A stretch of 64,000 nucleotides of DNA, from NCBI RefSeq assembly GCF_005153485.1, contig NZ_CP039740.1:868001-932000 (forward strand), written 5' to 3'. Positions 46,953 to 56,233 of the stretch are shown in pieces. The notes under the pieces were generated by a model. It saw nothing but the letters and a program-made list of their open reading frames with translations, did not search any database and was not told where the DNA came from. The DNA comes from Pseudolabrys sp. FHR47 (GTDB taxonomy: Bacteria; Pseudomonadota; Alphaproteobacteria; Rhizobiales; Xanthobacteraceae). The translations under genes were made by a program, and so were the position numbers. Within the stretch, counting starts at the first letter, position 1. Each line of letters starts with the position of its first letter.

Positions 46953-48419
46953 TCAGCGAGCGCCCGTGCTGACGCGCTCGACAGGCTGCTTGCTGCTTGA
47001 GGCGGCGGAGACCGGTACGGTATTGGCGCTCAATGCTTCCATCGCATCGACAAGGCCGGCGCCGAAATCCGGGTCGCGTCCTTTCGGCCCGAGATCGCGC
47101 GCGGTCGATTGCAGAATGGCGCTCACTTTGGCCGGCGTCAGACGGCCATCGCGCTCGAGCATCAGGGCCACGATCCCGCTGATACCGGCCGCGGAGTAAG
47201 AAGTACCGGACGACACTTCATATCCGTCCGGTATGGCCACCAGAAGTTGGTCGCCCGGCGAAGCCACCGCAATGTGCCGCCCGCGGCTGGACTGCGCGAA
47301 CAATTTATCTTCGGCGTCGGTCGCCGTCACCGCGATCACATTGGGGTAGGCGGCCGGATAAAGCGGTGCCGATGTCGGCCCTTCATTGCCGGCGGCGGCG
47401 ACCAGCACGATGCCTTTCTTGTATGCCGCGTCGAGATTGCGGCGAATGGCCGGGTCGTTCGGTCCGGCAAAACTCATATTGATGACCCGGGCGTTCTTGG
47501 CGGCGGCCCATTCGATCCCTTTCAGGATGCCAAATGTGGTGCCTTCGGCGCTGCCGCCTTTCGGGTCGAAGGCGCGGATGGCGAGAATCTTCGCTTTCGG
47601 CGCTGCGCCCAGCAATTTGCCGTGCCCGGCGATCAGCGCGGCAATGGCGGTGCCGTGACTATGCGCGGCCATCGGCGTTGACAGTGCGTTGTAATAATCG
47701 GTGACGCTGCCCTTGAGTTCGTCATGTTCGGTGTCGATGCCGGAATCGATGACTGCGACAGGCACGCCTTCGCCCTGCGCGATTTCATGTGCTTGCGGCA
47801 AGCGCAGCTTGGCAAGTTCGTATTGCGCGGGGTCGCCGGTTGGCTTCTGCTCTGTCTGTTGCAACGTATAAAGATAATTCGGCTGCGCCGAGACGACGAG
47901 ATTGTTGGCTTCGAGCTCACGCACGACTTGCGCGACGGATCGGCGATCCGGAATACGCCAGCGATAGAGCGTGGTGCCGGACAATTGGCTGACCTGAGAC
48001 TCGATCCGCGACAGCCGATGCCGTCGTTGCAGTGCGTCGATCTGCTGCGGCCGAACGGTATTGCGCAGTTCGATCACGACTTCGTCCGGCACAAGCCGAC
48101 TCTCGTTAGCCGGCGGGGCGCCGCTCGGGCCGCGTCGTGCCGCGTTCTGTGGCGGAGGACGTCGCGGCTGGCGCGGCTGATCGTCGACGATCTCCCGGTC
48201 CTGCGGTGGCGGCACCAGATGCGGTATCGCCATGATGATGCCGGGCACGACCACGCCCCAACCCGGTCCACCGCCGCTGCCACCACCACCGGGGCTTCCG
48301 GTCGATGGTTTGCCGCCGCGATATTGCTGCGCGTGAGCGGCGCCGTCGATCGACAGAGGAGCGGCTATCAACATTGTCGCCGCGGCGAGACACAATATGG
48401 CATTGCGCTTGATAGGCAT
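46953..48419 (-). CDS. S8 family serine peptidase (subtilase) with propeptide
   Basis: 488 residues: signal peptide, a Gly/Pro-rich linker (about 33-108), an I9-like propeptide (about 113-186), then the subtilase domain with catalytic Asp225 (VIDSGID), His255 (HSHGTA), oxyanion Asn345 (AAGNEGP) and Ser407 (GTSYSAA). Exported to the periplasm or outside. It is the third gene of an ECF sigma/anti-sigma operon, so it is probably either made on the sigma factor's command or acts in the signal path itself. Confidence 0.92.
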   Translation of the reverse strand: MPIKRNAILCLAAATMLIAAPLSIDGAAHAQQYRGGKPSTGSPGGGGSGGGPGWGVVVPGIIMAIPHLVPPPQDREIVDDQPRQPRRPPPQNAARRGPSGAPPANESRLVPDEVVIELRNTVRPQQIDALQRRHRLSRIESQVSQLSGTTLYRWRIPDRRSVAQVVRELEANNLVVSAQPNYLYTLQQTEQKPTGDPAQYELAKLRLPQAHEIAQGEGVPVAVIDSGIDTEHDELKGSVTDYYNALSTPMAAHSHGTAIAALIAGHGKLLGAAPKAKILAIRAFDPKGGSAEGTTFGILKGIEWAAAKNARVINMSFAGPNDPAIRRNLDAAYKKGIVLVAAAGNEGPTSAPLYPAAYPNVIAVTATDAEDKLFAQSSRGRHIAVASPGDQLLVAIPDGYEVSSGTSYSAAGISGIVALMLERDGRLTPAKVSAILQSTARDLGPKGRDPDFGAGLVDAMEALSANTVPVSAASSSKQPVERVSTGAR

Positions 48420-48440
48420 GGCTTGTCCTCCGTGGCGGAG

Positions 48441-49112
48441 TTACTGGGTGCTCGCGATAAAGCCGACCACCTTGTTGTCCTGGAGCTTCTTCACGATGGC
48501 GGTGAGTTCCGTTTGCGGCAGCAGCGCCGGCGAGACCTTCACTTTATACAGCCCGCCGCTCGTCGGTCCGGCGACGATCGCCAGCTTGTTGGCCTCGAGA
48601 AATTTGGTGACCTCGTCCTGCGTCGCCTGCGGCGCGAAGCGGATGAGCACAAACGCGCCGGCATTCGCGTCCGCTGTGGTCGACGATGCGGTCACATAGC
48701 CATCTGCGGGCCGTTCCTTGAGCATGACCCCCGCGATGATCCCGGCCTGCAGAAGGATAGCGAGCGCGGCGGCGCCGCCGGCAAAGGCGAGCGTGCGCGG
48801 CGACAGGCTGGCGAAAAATTCGTTGAGCCGAGCGCTGAAGCCGAGTGAACGGATGGTGGTGCGCGCCGGCTCGGCGTCGATTTTTGCGAACAGATTTTCC
48901 ATCGCGCGCGAGGAGGGCGCGCCCAAAGTTTCGTTGAGAACAATGGTCTCGCCGAGCTCATCGCGCACCAGCGCGTAGCGGCGGGCGAGTTCGGGATCGC
49001 GCTCAAGTGCGTCCTCGACACGTTGGGCGTCACGGCGGCTGAGCGTGCCCGCGGCATGCCACGGCAGAAGCTCTTCGATATCGCCGTGCGCTTCTTTATC
49101 TGTCGTGCTCAT
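48441..49112 (-). CDS. Anti-sigma factor with one membrane span
   Basis: 223 residues. The cytoplasmic N-terminus (IEELLPWHAAGTLSRRDA) is an anti-sigma domain; one membrane helix lies at about 107-131 (TLAFAGGAAALAILLQAGII); the periplasmic C-terminus (about 153-221) resembles an I9 protease-propeptide fold. It holds the neighbouring ECF factor inactive. Start overlaps the sigma stop by four bases (ATGA), ensuring coupled synthesis. Confidence 0.88.
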   Translation of the reverse strand: MSTTDKEAHGDIEELLPWHAAGTLSRRDAQRVEDALERDPELARRYALVRDELGETIVLNETLGAPSSRAMENLFAKIDAEPARTTIRSLGFSARLNEFFASLSPRTLAFAGGAAALAILLQAGIIAGVMLKERPADGYVTASSTTADANAGAFVLIRFAPQATQDEVTKFLEANKLAIVAGPTSGGLYKVKVSPALLPQTELTAIVKKLQDNKVVGFIASTQ

Positions 49113-49669
49113 GGCCAGCCTCTATCGATGCCTTGCTCTTTGAGAAGTTCCGATAACTTCTTTCGCGCATAGAACATGCGCGTCTTCACGGTCGCTTCCG
49201 GGATGCCGACGATCGCGGCCACTTCTTCCACCGATTTCTCGTGATAGTAGACAAGGTCGATGATCTCGCGATGTTCGTTCGACAGCCGCGTCAACGCCTG
49301 CCGCAGTTGCGCGCCTTTGTCCTTCTTTGCCAACTCCGTTTCCGGATTGTCGGCATGGTCTTCGATTCGTTCCGCCGTCTCGTCGTCCAGTTCCTGCTCG
49401 GGCTTGCGCCGCATGGAAGACAGCGCCTTGAAGCGCGCGATGCCCAGTATCCAGGTCGACACCGCCGCGCGGCCTTCGAATTTGCCAGCCTGACGCCAGA
49501 CGTCGAGAAACACTTCGCTGATCAGATCTTCGGCCGTCGCCTCGTTGCGCACCAGCCGCAGCACGAACCGGTACACCCGCACATGATGCCGCGCGAACAG
49601 GACCTGCATGGCAACGCGGTCGCCGTTGGCGATCCGGCTGATCAGGACGTCGTCGTTCGTCGTTTGCAT
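49109..49669 (-). CDS. ECF RNA polymerase sigma factor
   Basis: 186 residues with region 2 (FVLRLVRNEATAEDLISEVF, WILGIARFKALSSMRR) and region 4 (RLSNEHREIIDLVYYHEKS, VAAIVGIPEATVKTRMFYAR). Extracytoplasmic-function type, directing polymerase to stress or envelope genes. First gene of the sigma–anti-sigma–subtilase operon, likely autoregulated, though no promoter is identified with confidence. Confidence 0.95.
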   Translation of the reverse strand: MQTTNDDVLISRIANGDRVAMQVLFARHHVRVYRFVLRLVRNEATAEDLISEVFLDVWRQAGKFEGRAAVSTWILGIARFKALSSMRRKPEQELDDETAERIEDHADNPETELAKKDKGAQLRQALTRLSNEHREIIDLVYYHEKSVEEVAAIVGIPEATVKTRMFYARKKLSELLKEQGIDRGWP

Positions 49670-49945
49670 CGCGGCCTTTGCTCATAGACCTGTGTCGCGG
49701 CAACCGCCGGTTCGGTTCAAATGTATCGCACGGGCCGGCCGTAAAATGTGATGGTCGGCACTTCAGGGTGCCCGCTTGCCAGAGTTCCGCAACTCGGCGT
49801 TCCGTAAAAAATCGTTTCAAACCATGGTGTTACCGGTGGCCCGCCGGTCTCCAAAAAAACTTTGAACCTTTCCCGGTCGTCCCGCGACCCATGGTCAGGA
49901 TGTGAGAGGCACATTCCTGAATTCGAACCCCGAGGAGAGACTTCC

Positions 49946-50215
49946 ATGACCATGATCCGCAAGCTCACCATCACCCTTGGCGCCGTCGCTGTTGTCGCCG
50001 CCGCCGCTCTCGCTCCGACCACGGCGTCCGCCGGTGGCGGCGGTTGGAAGCACAAGCACTGGCACGGCAGCCACGGCTGGCACGGCGGTTACGGCGGCTT
50101 CGGCGTCGGCTTCTACGGCCCCGCCTACTACGCCGGTTCCGACTGCTACGTCGTCCGCCGGGTCGTCCACACCCCCTACGGCAAGCGCCTGCGTCGCGTC
50201 ACGGTCTGCGACTGA
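49946..50215 (+). CDS. Small Gly/His-rich secreted protein
   Basis: 89 residues. The ATG at 49946 follows GGAGAG and gives a signal peptide ending near TASA-GG. The mature part is rich in Gly, His, Trp and Tyr (KHKHWHGSHGWHGG and similar) with two cysteines in the C-terminal half (SDCYVV and RVTVCD). Such proteins are common in Rhizobiales and have no known function; metal or surface binding is possible. Diverges from the ECF operon and ends before a strong terminator. Confidence 0.75.
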   Translation: MTMIRKLTITLGAVAVVAAAALAPTTASAGGGGWKHKHWHGSHGWHGGYGGFGVGFYGPAYYAGSDCYVVRRVVHTPYGKRLRRVTVCD

Positions 50216-50236
50216 CACGCAATGACCGGCAAAATA

Positions 50237-50270
50237 CCCCGGCTTCGCCAAGGCGACGCCGGGGTTTTTT
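50237..50270 (+). terminator. Rho-independent terminator
   Basis: CCCCGGC with GCCGGGG around a 14-base loop, followed by six T. It ends transcription of the Gly/His-rich gene 22 bases after its stop. Confidence 0.88.
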
Positions 50271-50529
50271 GCGTCGGTATTGGTGGACGGCCGGTCTGTA
50301 TGCTGGCCGGAACCGACGTGTCCGGCCGGATTCTGTCGCGGTCGGCGCGGCAATTCGCAGGGCCATCTAACCCTCGCTTGCCCCGCCCAGTTCTGCTACG
50401 GGGGAACTCGCGCAGGCGATGCGTACATGGCGACATTGAGGCGGTCCGTCCGGGCCGCCTCATTTGAGACTCTGGGGATCTCGAATAAGCACGCCATGTA
50501 CCGCTAGGGGACTACGCCGCGGAGGAACG
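50271..50529. other. Intergenic region before the LPG-synthase-like gene
   Basis: No gene is supported here. A perfect seven-base-pair hairpin GAGGCGG/CCGCCTC lies at 50438-50461. A good ribosome site GGAGGA at 50521-50526 serves the following gene. No clear sigma-70 promoter is seen. Confidence 0.5.
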
Positions 50530-51585
50530 ATGCTGGATGTCTTGCGCGCGGTGGCGCGTTTCTTCAATCGCTACATTGGCTGGCAGCGCGTCGGCTTTGT
50601 ATTGAGCCTGGTCATTATCGGTACGGCCCTGACCGTCCTGTACCGGATGCTGCACAAGATCGACGTCAACGACGTGTGGGCGGCGGTGCACGCAATCAGC
50701 ATGACGGACGTGGCGATTGCCGCCCTGTTCGTCGCCGGCGGCTATTTCACCCTGACCTTCTACGACCTGTTCGCACTGCGCACCATCGGCAAGACGCACA
50801 TTCCCTATCGCATCGCCGCGCTCGCGGGCTTCACCAGCTACTCGATCGGCCACAATATCGGCGCCACGGTGTTCACCGGCGGCGCGGTGCGTTACCGCAT
50901 CTACTCGATGTACGGCCTCAACGCCGTCGATGTCGCCAAAATCTGTTTCGTCGCGGGACTCACCTTCTGGCTGGGCAACGTCACCGTGCTCGGCATCGGC
51001 ATCACCATTCATCCCGAAGCCGCCGGCGCCATCGACCAGCTCGGGCCGGGCGTCAATCGCGCCATCGGTATCGGCCTGCTCGTTGTCCTGACCGGCTATC
51101 TCGCCTGGGTGTTCACGGCGCCGCGCGAGATCGGCCGCGGCGGCTGGACAGTCAACCTGCCGAACGGGCCGACGACACTCTTGCAGATTGTCATCGGCAT
51201 CTTCGACCTGATGTTCTGCGCGCTGGCGATGTACATGCTGGTGCCGGCGGAGCCGCATATCGACTTCATCACGCTGGCGGTCATCTTCGTCACCGCGACA
51301 CTGCTCGGCTTCGCCAGCCACGCCCCGGGCGGCCTCGGCGTATTCGACGCCGCCATGCTGGTGGCGCTATGGCAGTACGACAAGGAACAGCTGCTCGCGG
51401 GGCTGCTGCTGTTCCGTCTGCTTTATTATCTCGTGCCGTTCGCGCTCGCCGTCACCATTATCGGCATCCGTGAGATATGGCTGAGCCTCAAGGGCACGCG
51501 GCCGAAGATCGAGCTGCATCCGGTGGCTACCGTGACCAAGCCGATCAGCACCGAGCTCGAAGGCAACGGGTCAAACGCCAAGTGA
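50530..51585 (+). CDS. Lysylphosphatidylglycerol synthase transmembrane-region family (UPF0104) protein
   Basis: 351 residues with about eight membrane helices, family blocks GFTSYSIGHNIGATVFTGGA, VRYRIYSMYGL and SHAPGGLGVFDAAMLVAL. It is the membrane (flippase-like) part of the MprF family without the aminoacyl-transfer domain, so it may move a lipid or other hydrophobic molecule rather than lysylate one. The ATG at 50530 follows GGAGGA. Its stop codon is embedded in the first unit of a 12-base tandem repeat. Confidence 0.82.
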   Translation: MLDVLRAVARFFNRYIGWQRVGFVLSLVIIGTALTVLYRMLHKIDVNDVWAAVHAISMTDVAIAALFVAGGYFTLTFYDLFALRTIGKTHIPYRIAALAGFTSYSIGHNIGATVFTGGAVRYRIYSMYGLNAVDVAKICFVAGLTFWLGNVTVLGIGITIHPEAAGAIDQLGPGVNRAIGIGLLVVLTGYLAWVFTAPREIGRGGWTVNLPNGPTTLLQIVIGIFDLMFCALAMYMLVPAEPHIDFITLAVIFVTATLLGFASHAPGGLGVFDAAMLVALWQYDKEQLLAGLLLFRLLYYLVPFALAVTIIGIREIWLSLKGTRPKIELHPVATVTKPISTELEGNGSNAK

Positions 51586-51627
51586 CGTACCAAGTGACGT
51601 GCCAAGTGACATGTTAAGTGACATGCT
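51580..51627. repeat. Four tandem copies of a 12-base unit AAGTGACRTRYY
   Basis: AAGTGACGTACC, AAGTGACGTGCC, AAGTGACATGTT and AAGTGACATGCT are head to tail without gap. The first unit contains the stop codon of the preceding gene; the last ends 31 bases before the phoR start. On the other strand each unit reads ...YGTCACTT, close to the TGTCA heptamer of Pho boxes, but the period is 12 rather than 11. Confidence 0.85.
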
Positions 51628-51658
51628 AAAATGCGCGCGTTGATCACGGCATGGCCCC

Positions 51659-52870
51659 ATGACGAGCGATAACGGTTCTGGCGATTCAGGCGATAACGCG
51701 CGGCCGGGACGTTTGCGCGGCGCCTGGCGTGCGCTGACCGGCCGCGGCACCGAGACTACGCTCGCGCGTCCATCGCCGCGACGCGGCGGTGGGCTGGCCC
51801 GGCGTGTGAGCCTGATCGATGCCTTGATCCGCGGCCTGCCGGCGCCGGCCATCGTGCTCGATCGCGACGGCCGCGTTGTCGCCTTCAACCAGGCGGCGCG
51901 AGGCATCGCGCCCGCGCTGCGCGCCGGCGAGTTGGCGCTGATCGCGCTGCGCATGCCGGAACTGGTGGATGCGGTGCGCCGCGCCACCAAGAAGCGGGAG
52001 CCGCAGCGCGTCGAGTTCATCGAGCGCGTGCCGCACGATCGCTGGTTCGAGGCCTTCGTCGCGCCGGTGTCGTTGCCGGAGGCCGACGGCGCGCATATCG
52101 ACCTGCTGCTCATGACCTTCAACGACCTGACGCCGCTGCGCCGCGTCGAGGAAATGCGCGCGGACTTCATCGCCAATGCCAGCCACGAACTGCGCACGCC
52201 GCTGGCCGCGCTTCTCGGCTTCATCGAGACGCTGCAGGGGCCTGCCAGGAACGATACCGCGGCACGCGAGAAGTTCCTCGCCATCATGCAGCAGCAGGCC
52301 GCGCGCATGGCGCGGCTGATCGACGACCTGTTGTCGCTGTCCCGCATCGAACTCAACGCCCATATGGCGCCGAGTACACCGGTTGAATTGGCGTCGCTGG
52401 TTCGGCAGGTCGCCGACGGCCTGCAGACTTTGGCGCGCGATCGGCAGGTCGAAATCCGCCTGGTGTTGCCGCCCGAGCCGCTGACCGTGCTCGGCGACCG
52501 CGATGAGCTTATTCGCGCCCTGGAAAACCTGGTCGAGAACGCGCTCAAATATGGCGCCGCTGGCAAACGCGTCGACATCACGCTGTCGCGGGCGCAGACC
52601 CGCGCCGGTGCGCCGGAAGCGCGGATCGCCGTGCGTGACTTCGGCCCCGGTATCGCACCCGAACACCTGCCGCGGCTGACCGAGCGCTTCTACCGGGTGG
52701 ACGTTGCCGACAGCCGTTCGCAGGGCGGCACGGGTCTCGGCCTCGCGCTGGTCAAGCACATCCTCAACCGGCATGGCGGACGGGTGGCGGTAGAGAGCAC
52801 TTTGGGGCAGGGCGCGACCTTCACAATGCACCTGCCGTTACGCACAGCCGAAACCCCCTCCGGCGTATAA
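51659..52870 (+). CDS. phoR: Phosphate regulon sensor histidine kinase PhoR
   Basis: 403 residues: PAS-like region (LPAPAIVLDRDGRVVAFN), H-box FIANASHELRTPL with phospho-His, then the ATPase domain (ENLVENALKYGA, RDFGPGIAPEHLPRLTERF, GGTGLGLALVKHIL). No hydrophobic membrane segment is visible, unlike many PhoR proteins, and an in-frame TGA at 51641-51643 rules out a longer start. It phosphorylates PhoB under phosphate limitation. Lies directly upstream of the pst operon. Confidence 0.92.
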   Translation: MTSDNGSGDSGDNARPGRLRGAWRALTGRGTETTLARPSPRRGGGLARRVSLIDALIRGLPAPAIVLDRDGRVVAFNQAARGIAPALRAGELALIALRMPELVDAVRRATKKREPQRVEFIERVPHDRWFEAFVAPVSLPEADGAHIDLLLMTFNDLTPLRRVEEMRADFIANASHELRTPLAALLGFIETLQGPARNDTAAREKFLAIMQQQAARMARLIDDLLSLSRIELNAHMAPSTPVELASLVRQVADGLQTLARDRQVEIRLVLPPEPLTVLGDRDELIRALENLVENALKYGAAGKRVDITLSRAQTRAGAPEARIAVRDFGPGIAPEHLPRLTERFYRVDVADSRSQGGTGLGLALVKHILNRHGGRVAVESTLGQGATFTMHLPLRTAETPSGV

Positions 52871-52895
52871 TATCGATACATTTCAATGTCTTGCA

Positions 52896-52917
52896 CTGTC
52901 ATGTGATTGTCATGGAA
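52896..52917 (+). promoter_or_regulatory. Pho box upstream of pstS
   Basis: Two 11-base direct repeats, CTGTCATGTGA and TTGTCATGGAA, match the PhoB-binding pattern CTGTCAT plus four bases. A TTTATAAA-type -10 region follows at about 52920-52927. A weaker TGTCT lies just upstream. This explains PhoB control of pstSCAB-phoU-phoB. Confidence 0.88.
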
Positions 52918-53109
52918 GCTTTATAAAACCATGACAGGCCAACTCTATGGCTGACCGTGGGCTTCGGAAACGAACTGTGCCAACGCCCAGAAAACTCCCG
53001 AACCGAAGCCTTTTCGGGGTGCGTTTAACAACAGCGGCCGCCCGTTCGGGCCTCGGAATCGAGGGGCCTGCGGGTTCTTTCGATTTGGCCGCAAACATGG
53101 AGAGATCCC

Positions 53110-54178
53110 TTGAAACACTGGACCGTACTGGCAGCCGCCGGCCTCGTCGCCGCCGCGATGTCTCTTCCGGCCAATGCCGCCGACATCTCGGGTGCCGGCG
53201 CGACTTTCCCCTATCCGATCTACGCCAAGTGGGCGGACTCCTATAAGAAAGAGACCGGTGTCGGCCTGAACTATCAGTCGATCGGCTCGGGTGGCGGCAT
53301 CAAGCAGATCAAGGCCAAGACCGTGACCTTCGGCGCGTCCGACGCCCCGCTCAGCGGTAAGGACCTCGACGAAACCGGTCTCGTGCAGTTCCCGATGGTC
53401 ATGGGCGGCATCGTGCCGGTCGTGAACCTCGACGGCATCAAGCCGGGCGAAATCGTTCTCGACGGCCCGACGCTCGCCAAGATCTTCCTCGGCGAGATCA
53501 AGAAGTGGAACGAGCCGGCCATCGCCAAGCTCAACGCGCAGGTTAAGGCTCAACGCGCAGGTTAAGTTGCCCGACCAGGCCATCGCCGTCGTGCACCGCT
53601 CGGACGGTTCGGGCACCACCTTCAACTTCGCCTATTACCTCGCTGAAGTCAGCGCGGACTGGAAGTCGAAGGTCGGCGTGAACACCGCGCTGCAGTGGCC
53701 GGTCGGCATCGGCGCCAAGGGTAACGAAGGCGTCGCCAACAACGTCGGCAACACCAAGGGCTCGATCGGCTACGTCGAGTATGCCTATGCGCTGCAGAAC
53801 AAGCTGACCCACACCAACATGGTCAATGCCGCCGGCAAGAATGTCGCCCCGACGTCGGAAGCCTTCCAGGCCGCCGCCGCCAACGCCGACTGGAAGTCGA
53901 AGCCCGGCTACGGCGTGATCCTCGCCAACCAGCCCGGTGACAAGTCGTGGCCGATGACTGCCGCGACCTGGATCCTCATGTACAAGAAGCCGGCTGATGC
54001 CGCCGTCACGGCCGATGCCCTCAAGTTCTTCGACTGGGCCTATCGCAAGGGCGACAAGCTGGCGGAAGAACTGCACTACGTTCCCATGCCGACGAACGTC
54101 GTGAAGGACATCGAAGGTTACTGGGCGAAGGAAGTGACCGACGCCAACGGCAAGCCGATCTACGCCGTTACCAACTAA
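53110..54178 (+). pseudogene. pstS: Phosphate-binding protein PstS, frame broken by a 19-bp tandem duplication
   Basis: Periplasmic phosphate receptor of the PstSCAB importer. Begins at TTG 53110 after GGAGAG with a signal peptide ending ANA-AD, then [25 protein letters not shown] and FGASDAPL. At 53529-53547 and 53548-53566 the same 19 bases GCTCAACGCGCAGGTTAAG occur twice; the extra copy shifts the frame and a TAA stop follows at 53563-53565. Removing one copy joins LNAQVK directly to LPDQAIAVVHRSDGSGTTF, and the rest is intact to AVTN. It is either a real, potentially reversible mutation or an assembly error. Confidence 0.93.
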
Positions 54179-54371
54179 ATCCACATCGCTTCGGAAGGGG
54201 CGCCGTTCTGGTGCCCCTTCCTTCTTCACGTTATCATCCGGCCATCATCGCAGGTGGCGGCCGGTGTCGGCCTGACGGCTAGCGTATGGCCGGATGGCGT
54301 ATCGAACTGCCGACCGCCCGCAGGAACACCAGCTACGGGAGCGTCGGATGGAAAGCCGGGGGAGGCAACCT

Positions 54372-55367
54372 GTGGCGGATGTTGCGTTGCAAAGCGGGAA
54401 TGTCTCGATCGCGGAGACGTCCGACCGCAGCAAGGTTCTGCAAAAGCTGCGATTGACCGATATCGGCTTCCGCCTGCTCACACGCGGCGCGGCGATTGTG
54501 GTCCTTCTGATCCTCGGTGGCATCATTGTCTCGCTGGTCTGGGGTTCCTGGGAGGCCATGAGCAAGTTCGGCTTCGCCTTCCTCGTCACCGAAAGCTGGA
54601 ATCCTGTCACCGAACAGTTCGGTGCCATCTCGCCGATCTACGGCACCATCGTTACGTCGATCATCGCGATGGTGATCGCGGTTCCGATCGGCCTCTTCAT
54701 TGCTCTGTTCCTGACCGAGCTGTGCCCGATGTTCCTGCGCCGCCCGATCGGCATCGCCATCGAGCTGCTCGCCGGCATTCCGTCGATCATCTACGGCATC
54801 TGGGGCTTGTTCGTCTTCGCGCCGTTCCTGCAGCAATACGTCCAGCCTTTCCTGATCAACACCCTCGGCAACGTGCCCGGCATCGGCAACCTGTTCGCCG
54901 GCCCGCCTTATGGCATCGGCATTCTCACCGCCGGCCTGATCCTGGCGATCATGGTGCTGCCCTTCATCACCTCGATTTCGCGTGACGTGTTCGCGGCCGT
55001 GCCGCCGGTGCTGAAGGAGGCCGCCTACGGTCTGGGCTGCACCACTTGGGAAGTGTCGCGTTACGTCGTGCTGCCGTTCACCCGCGTCGGCGTCATCGGC
55101 GGCGTCATGCTTGGCCTCGGCCGCGCGCTCGGCGAGACGATGGCGGTGACTTTCGTGATCGGCAACGCGCACCGCATATCGGCTTCGATCCTCGCGCCCG
55201 GCACCACCATCTCGGCGACCATCGCCAACGAGTTCACCGAAGCGGTCGAGCCGATCTACACGTCCTCGCTCATCCTGCTCGGCCTCATCCTCTTCGTCAT
55301 TACCTTCATCGTTCTGGCCTTCGCTCGCATCATGCTGATGCGCCTCAACGCCCGCGTGGGAGCCTGA
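54372..55367 (+). CDS. pstC: Phosphate ABC transporter permease PstC
   Basis: 331 residues with six helices. GTG 54372 is chosen: it follows GGAGG by six bases and begins MADVALQSG when read as Met; the upstream extension is arginine-rich and unsupported. PstC landmarks [46 protein letters not shown] and [18 protein letters not shown]. Forms the membrane channel with PstA. Its transcript continues from pstS. Confidence 0.93.
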   Translation: MADVALQSGNVSIAETSDRSKVLQKLRLTDIGFRLLTRGAAIVVLLILGGIIVSLVWGSWEAMSKFGFAFLVTESWNPVTEQFGAISPIYGTIVTSIIAMVIAVPIGLFIALFLTELCPMFLRRPIGIAIELLAGIPSIIYGIWGLFVFAPFLQQYVQPFLINTLGNVPGIGNLFAGPPYGIGILTAGLILAIMVLPFITSISRDVFAAVPPVLKEAAYGLGCTTWEVSRYVVLPFTRVGVIGGVMLGLGRALGETMAVTFVIGNAHRISASILAPGTTISATIANEFTEAVEPIYTSSLILLGLILFVITFIVLAFARIMLMRLNARVGA

Positions 55368-55369
55368 TC

Positions 55370-56233
55370 ATGGCACTTGTTTCAGGTGCAAACAGTCCGC
55401 TCTACGCCCAGCGGCGGCGCAAGAACGGCATCACCATGGGGCTGGCCTATGCCGCTACGGGCTTCGGCCTGACCTGGCTGGTGCTCATCCTCGCGGTGCT
55501 GTTGTGGGAAGGCTTCAGCGGTCTGTCGCTGCGGGTGTTCACCGAGATGACGCCGCCGCCCGGATCGGCCGGCGGTCTGCTCAACCCGATCCTCGGCAGT
55601 TTAGCGATGACCATACTCGCCGTCATCATCGGCACGCCGCTCGGCATCCTGGCCGGTACCTACATGGCGGAGTACGGCCGCTACGACAAACTCTCGTCGG
55701 TCGTCCGATTCATCAACGACATCCTCCTGTCGGCGCCGTCGATCGTGATCGGCCTGTTCGTCTACGAGATCATGGTCGCGCAGATGGGCCACTTCTCCGC
55801 CTGGGCCGGCGCCATCGCGCTTGCCGTGATCGTTGTGCCGGTGGTGGTGCGCACCACCGAGGACATGCTCACTTTGGTGCCGGACACGCTTCGCGAGGCG
55901 GCGGCCTCGATCGGCCTGCCGCGTGCGCTGATGATCCAGAAGGTTGCTTACCGCGCCGCCCGCGCCGGCATGATCACCGGCGTGCTGCTCGCGGTGGCGC
56001 GCATCTCCGGCGAGACCGCGCCGCTGTTGTTCACCGCGCTGAACAACCAGTTCTGGAGCACCAATATGAATGCTCCGATGGCCAGCCTGCCGGTCGTCAT
56101 CTTCCAGTTCGCCTTGAGCCCCTACAAGGACTGGCAGGAGCTCGCCTGGACCGGCGCGCTCATCATCACCCTGTCGGTTCTGACCCTGAGCATCGTCGCC
56201 CGCGCCCTCGCTTCGCAGAGTAAATCACAATGA
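55370..56233 (+). CDS. pstA: Phosphate ABC transporter permease PstA
   Basis: 287 residues, six helices: [61 protein letters not shown] and [15 protein letters not shown]. The ATG at 55370 lies three bases after the pstC stop. The stop overlaps pstB by four bases (ATGA). Partner of PstC. Confidence 0.95.
   Translation: MALVSGANSPLYAQRRRKNGITMGLAYAATGFGLTWLVLILAVLLWEGFSGLSLRVFTEMTPPPGSAGGLLNPILGSLAMTILAVIIGTPLGILAGTYMAEYGRYDKLSSVVRFINDILLSAPSIVIGLFVYEIMVAQMGHFSAWAGAIALAVIVVPVVVRTTEDMLTLVPDTLREAAASIGLPRALMIQKVAYRAARAGMITGVLLAVARISGETAPLLFTALNNQFWSTNMNAPMASLPVVIFQFALSPYKDWQELAWTGALIITLSVLTLSIVARALASQSKSQ

Noticed and set aside
51580..51627. Calling the 12-bp repeats a Pho box
   Set aside because: Core resembles TGTCA but the period is 12 rather than 11; the standard Pho box at 52896-52917 is much better.
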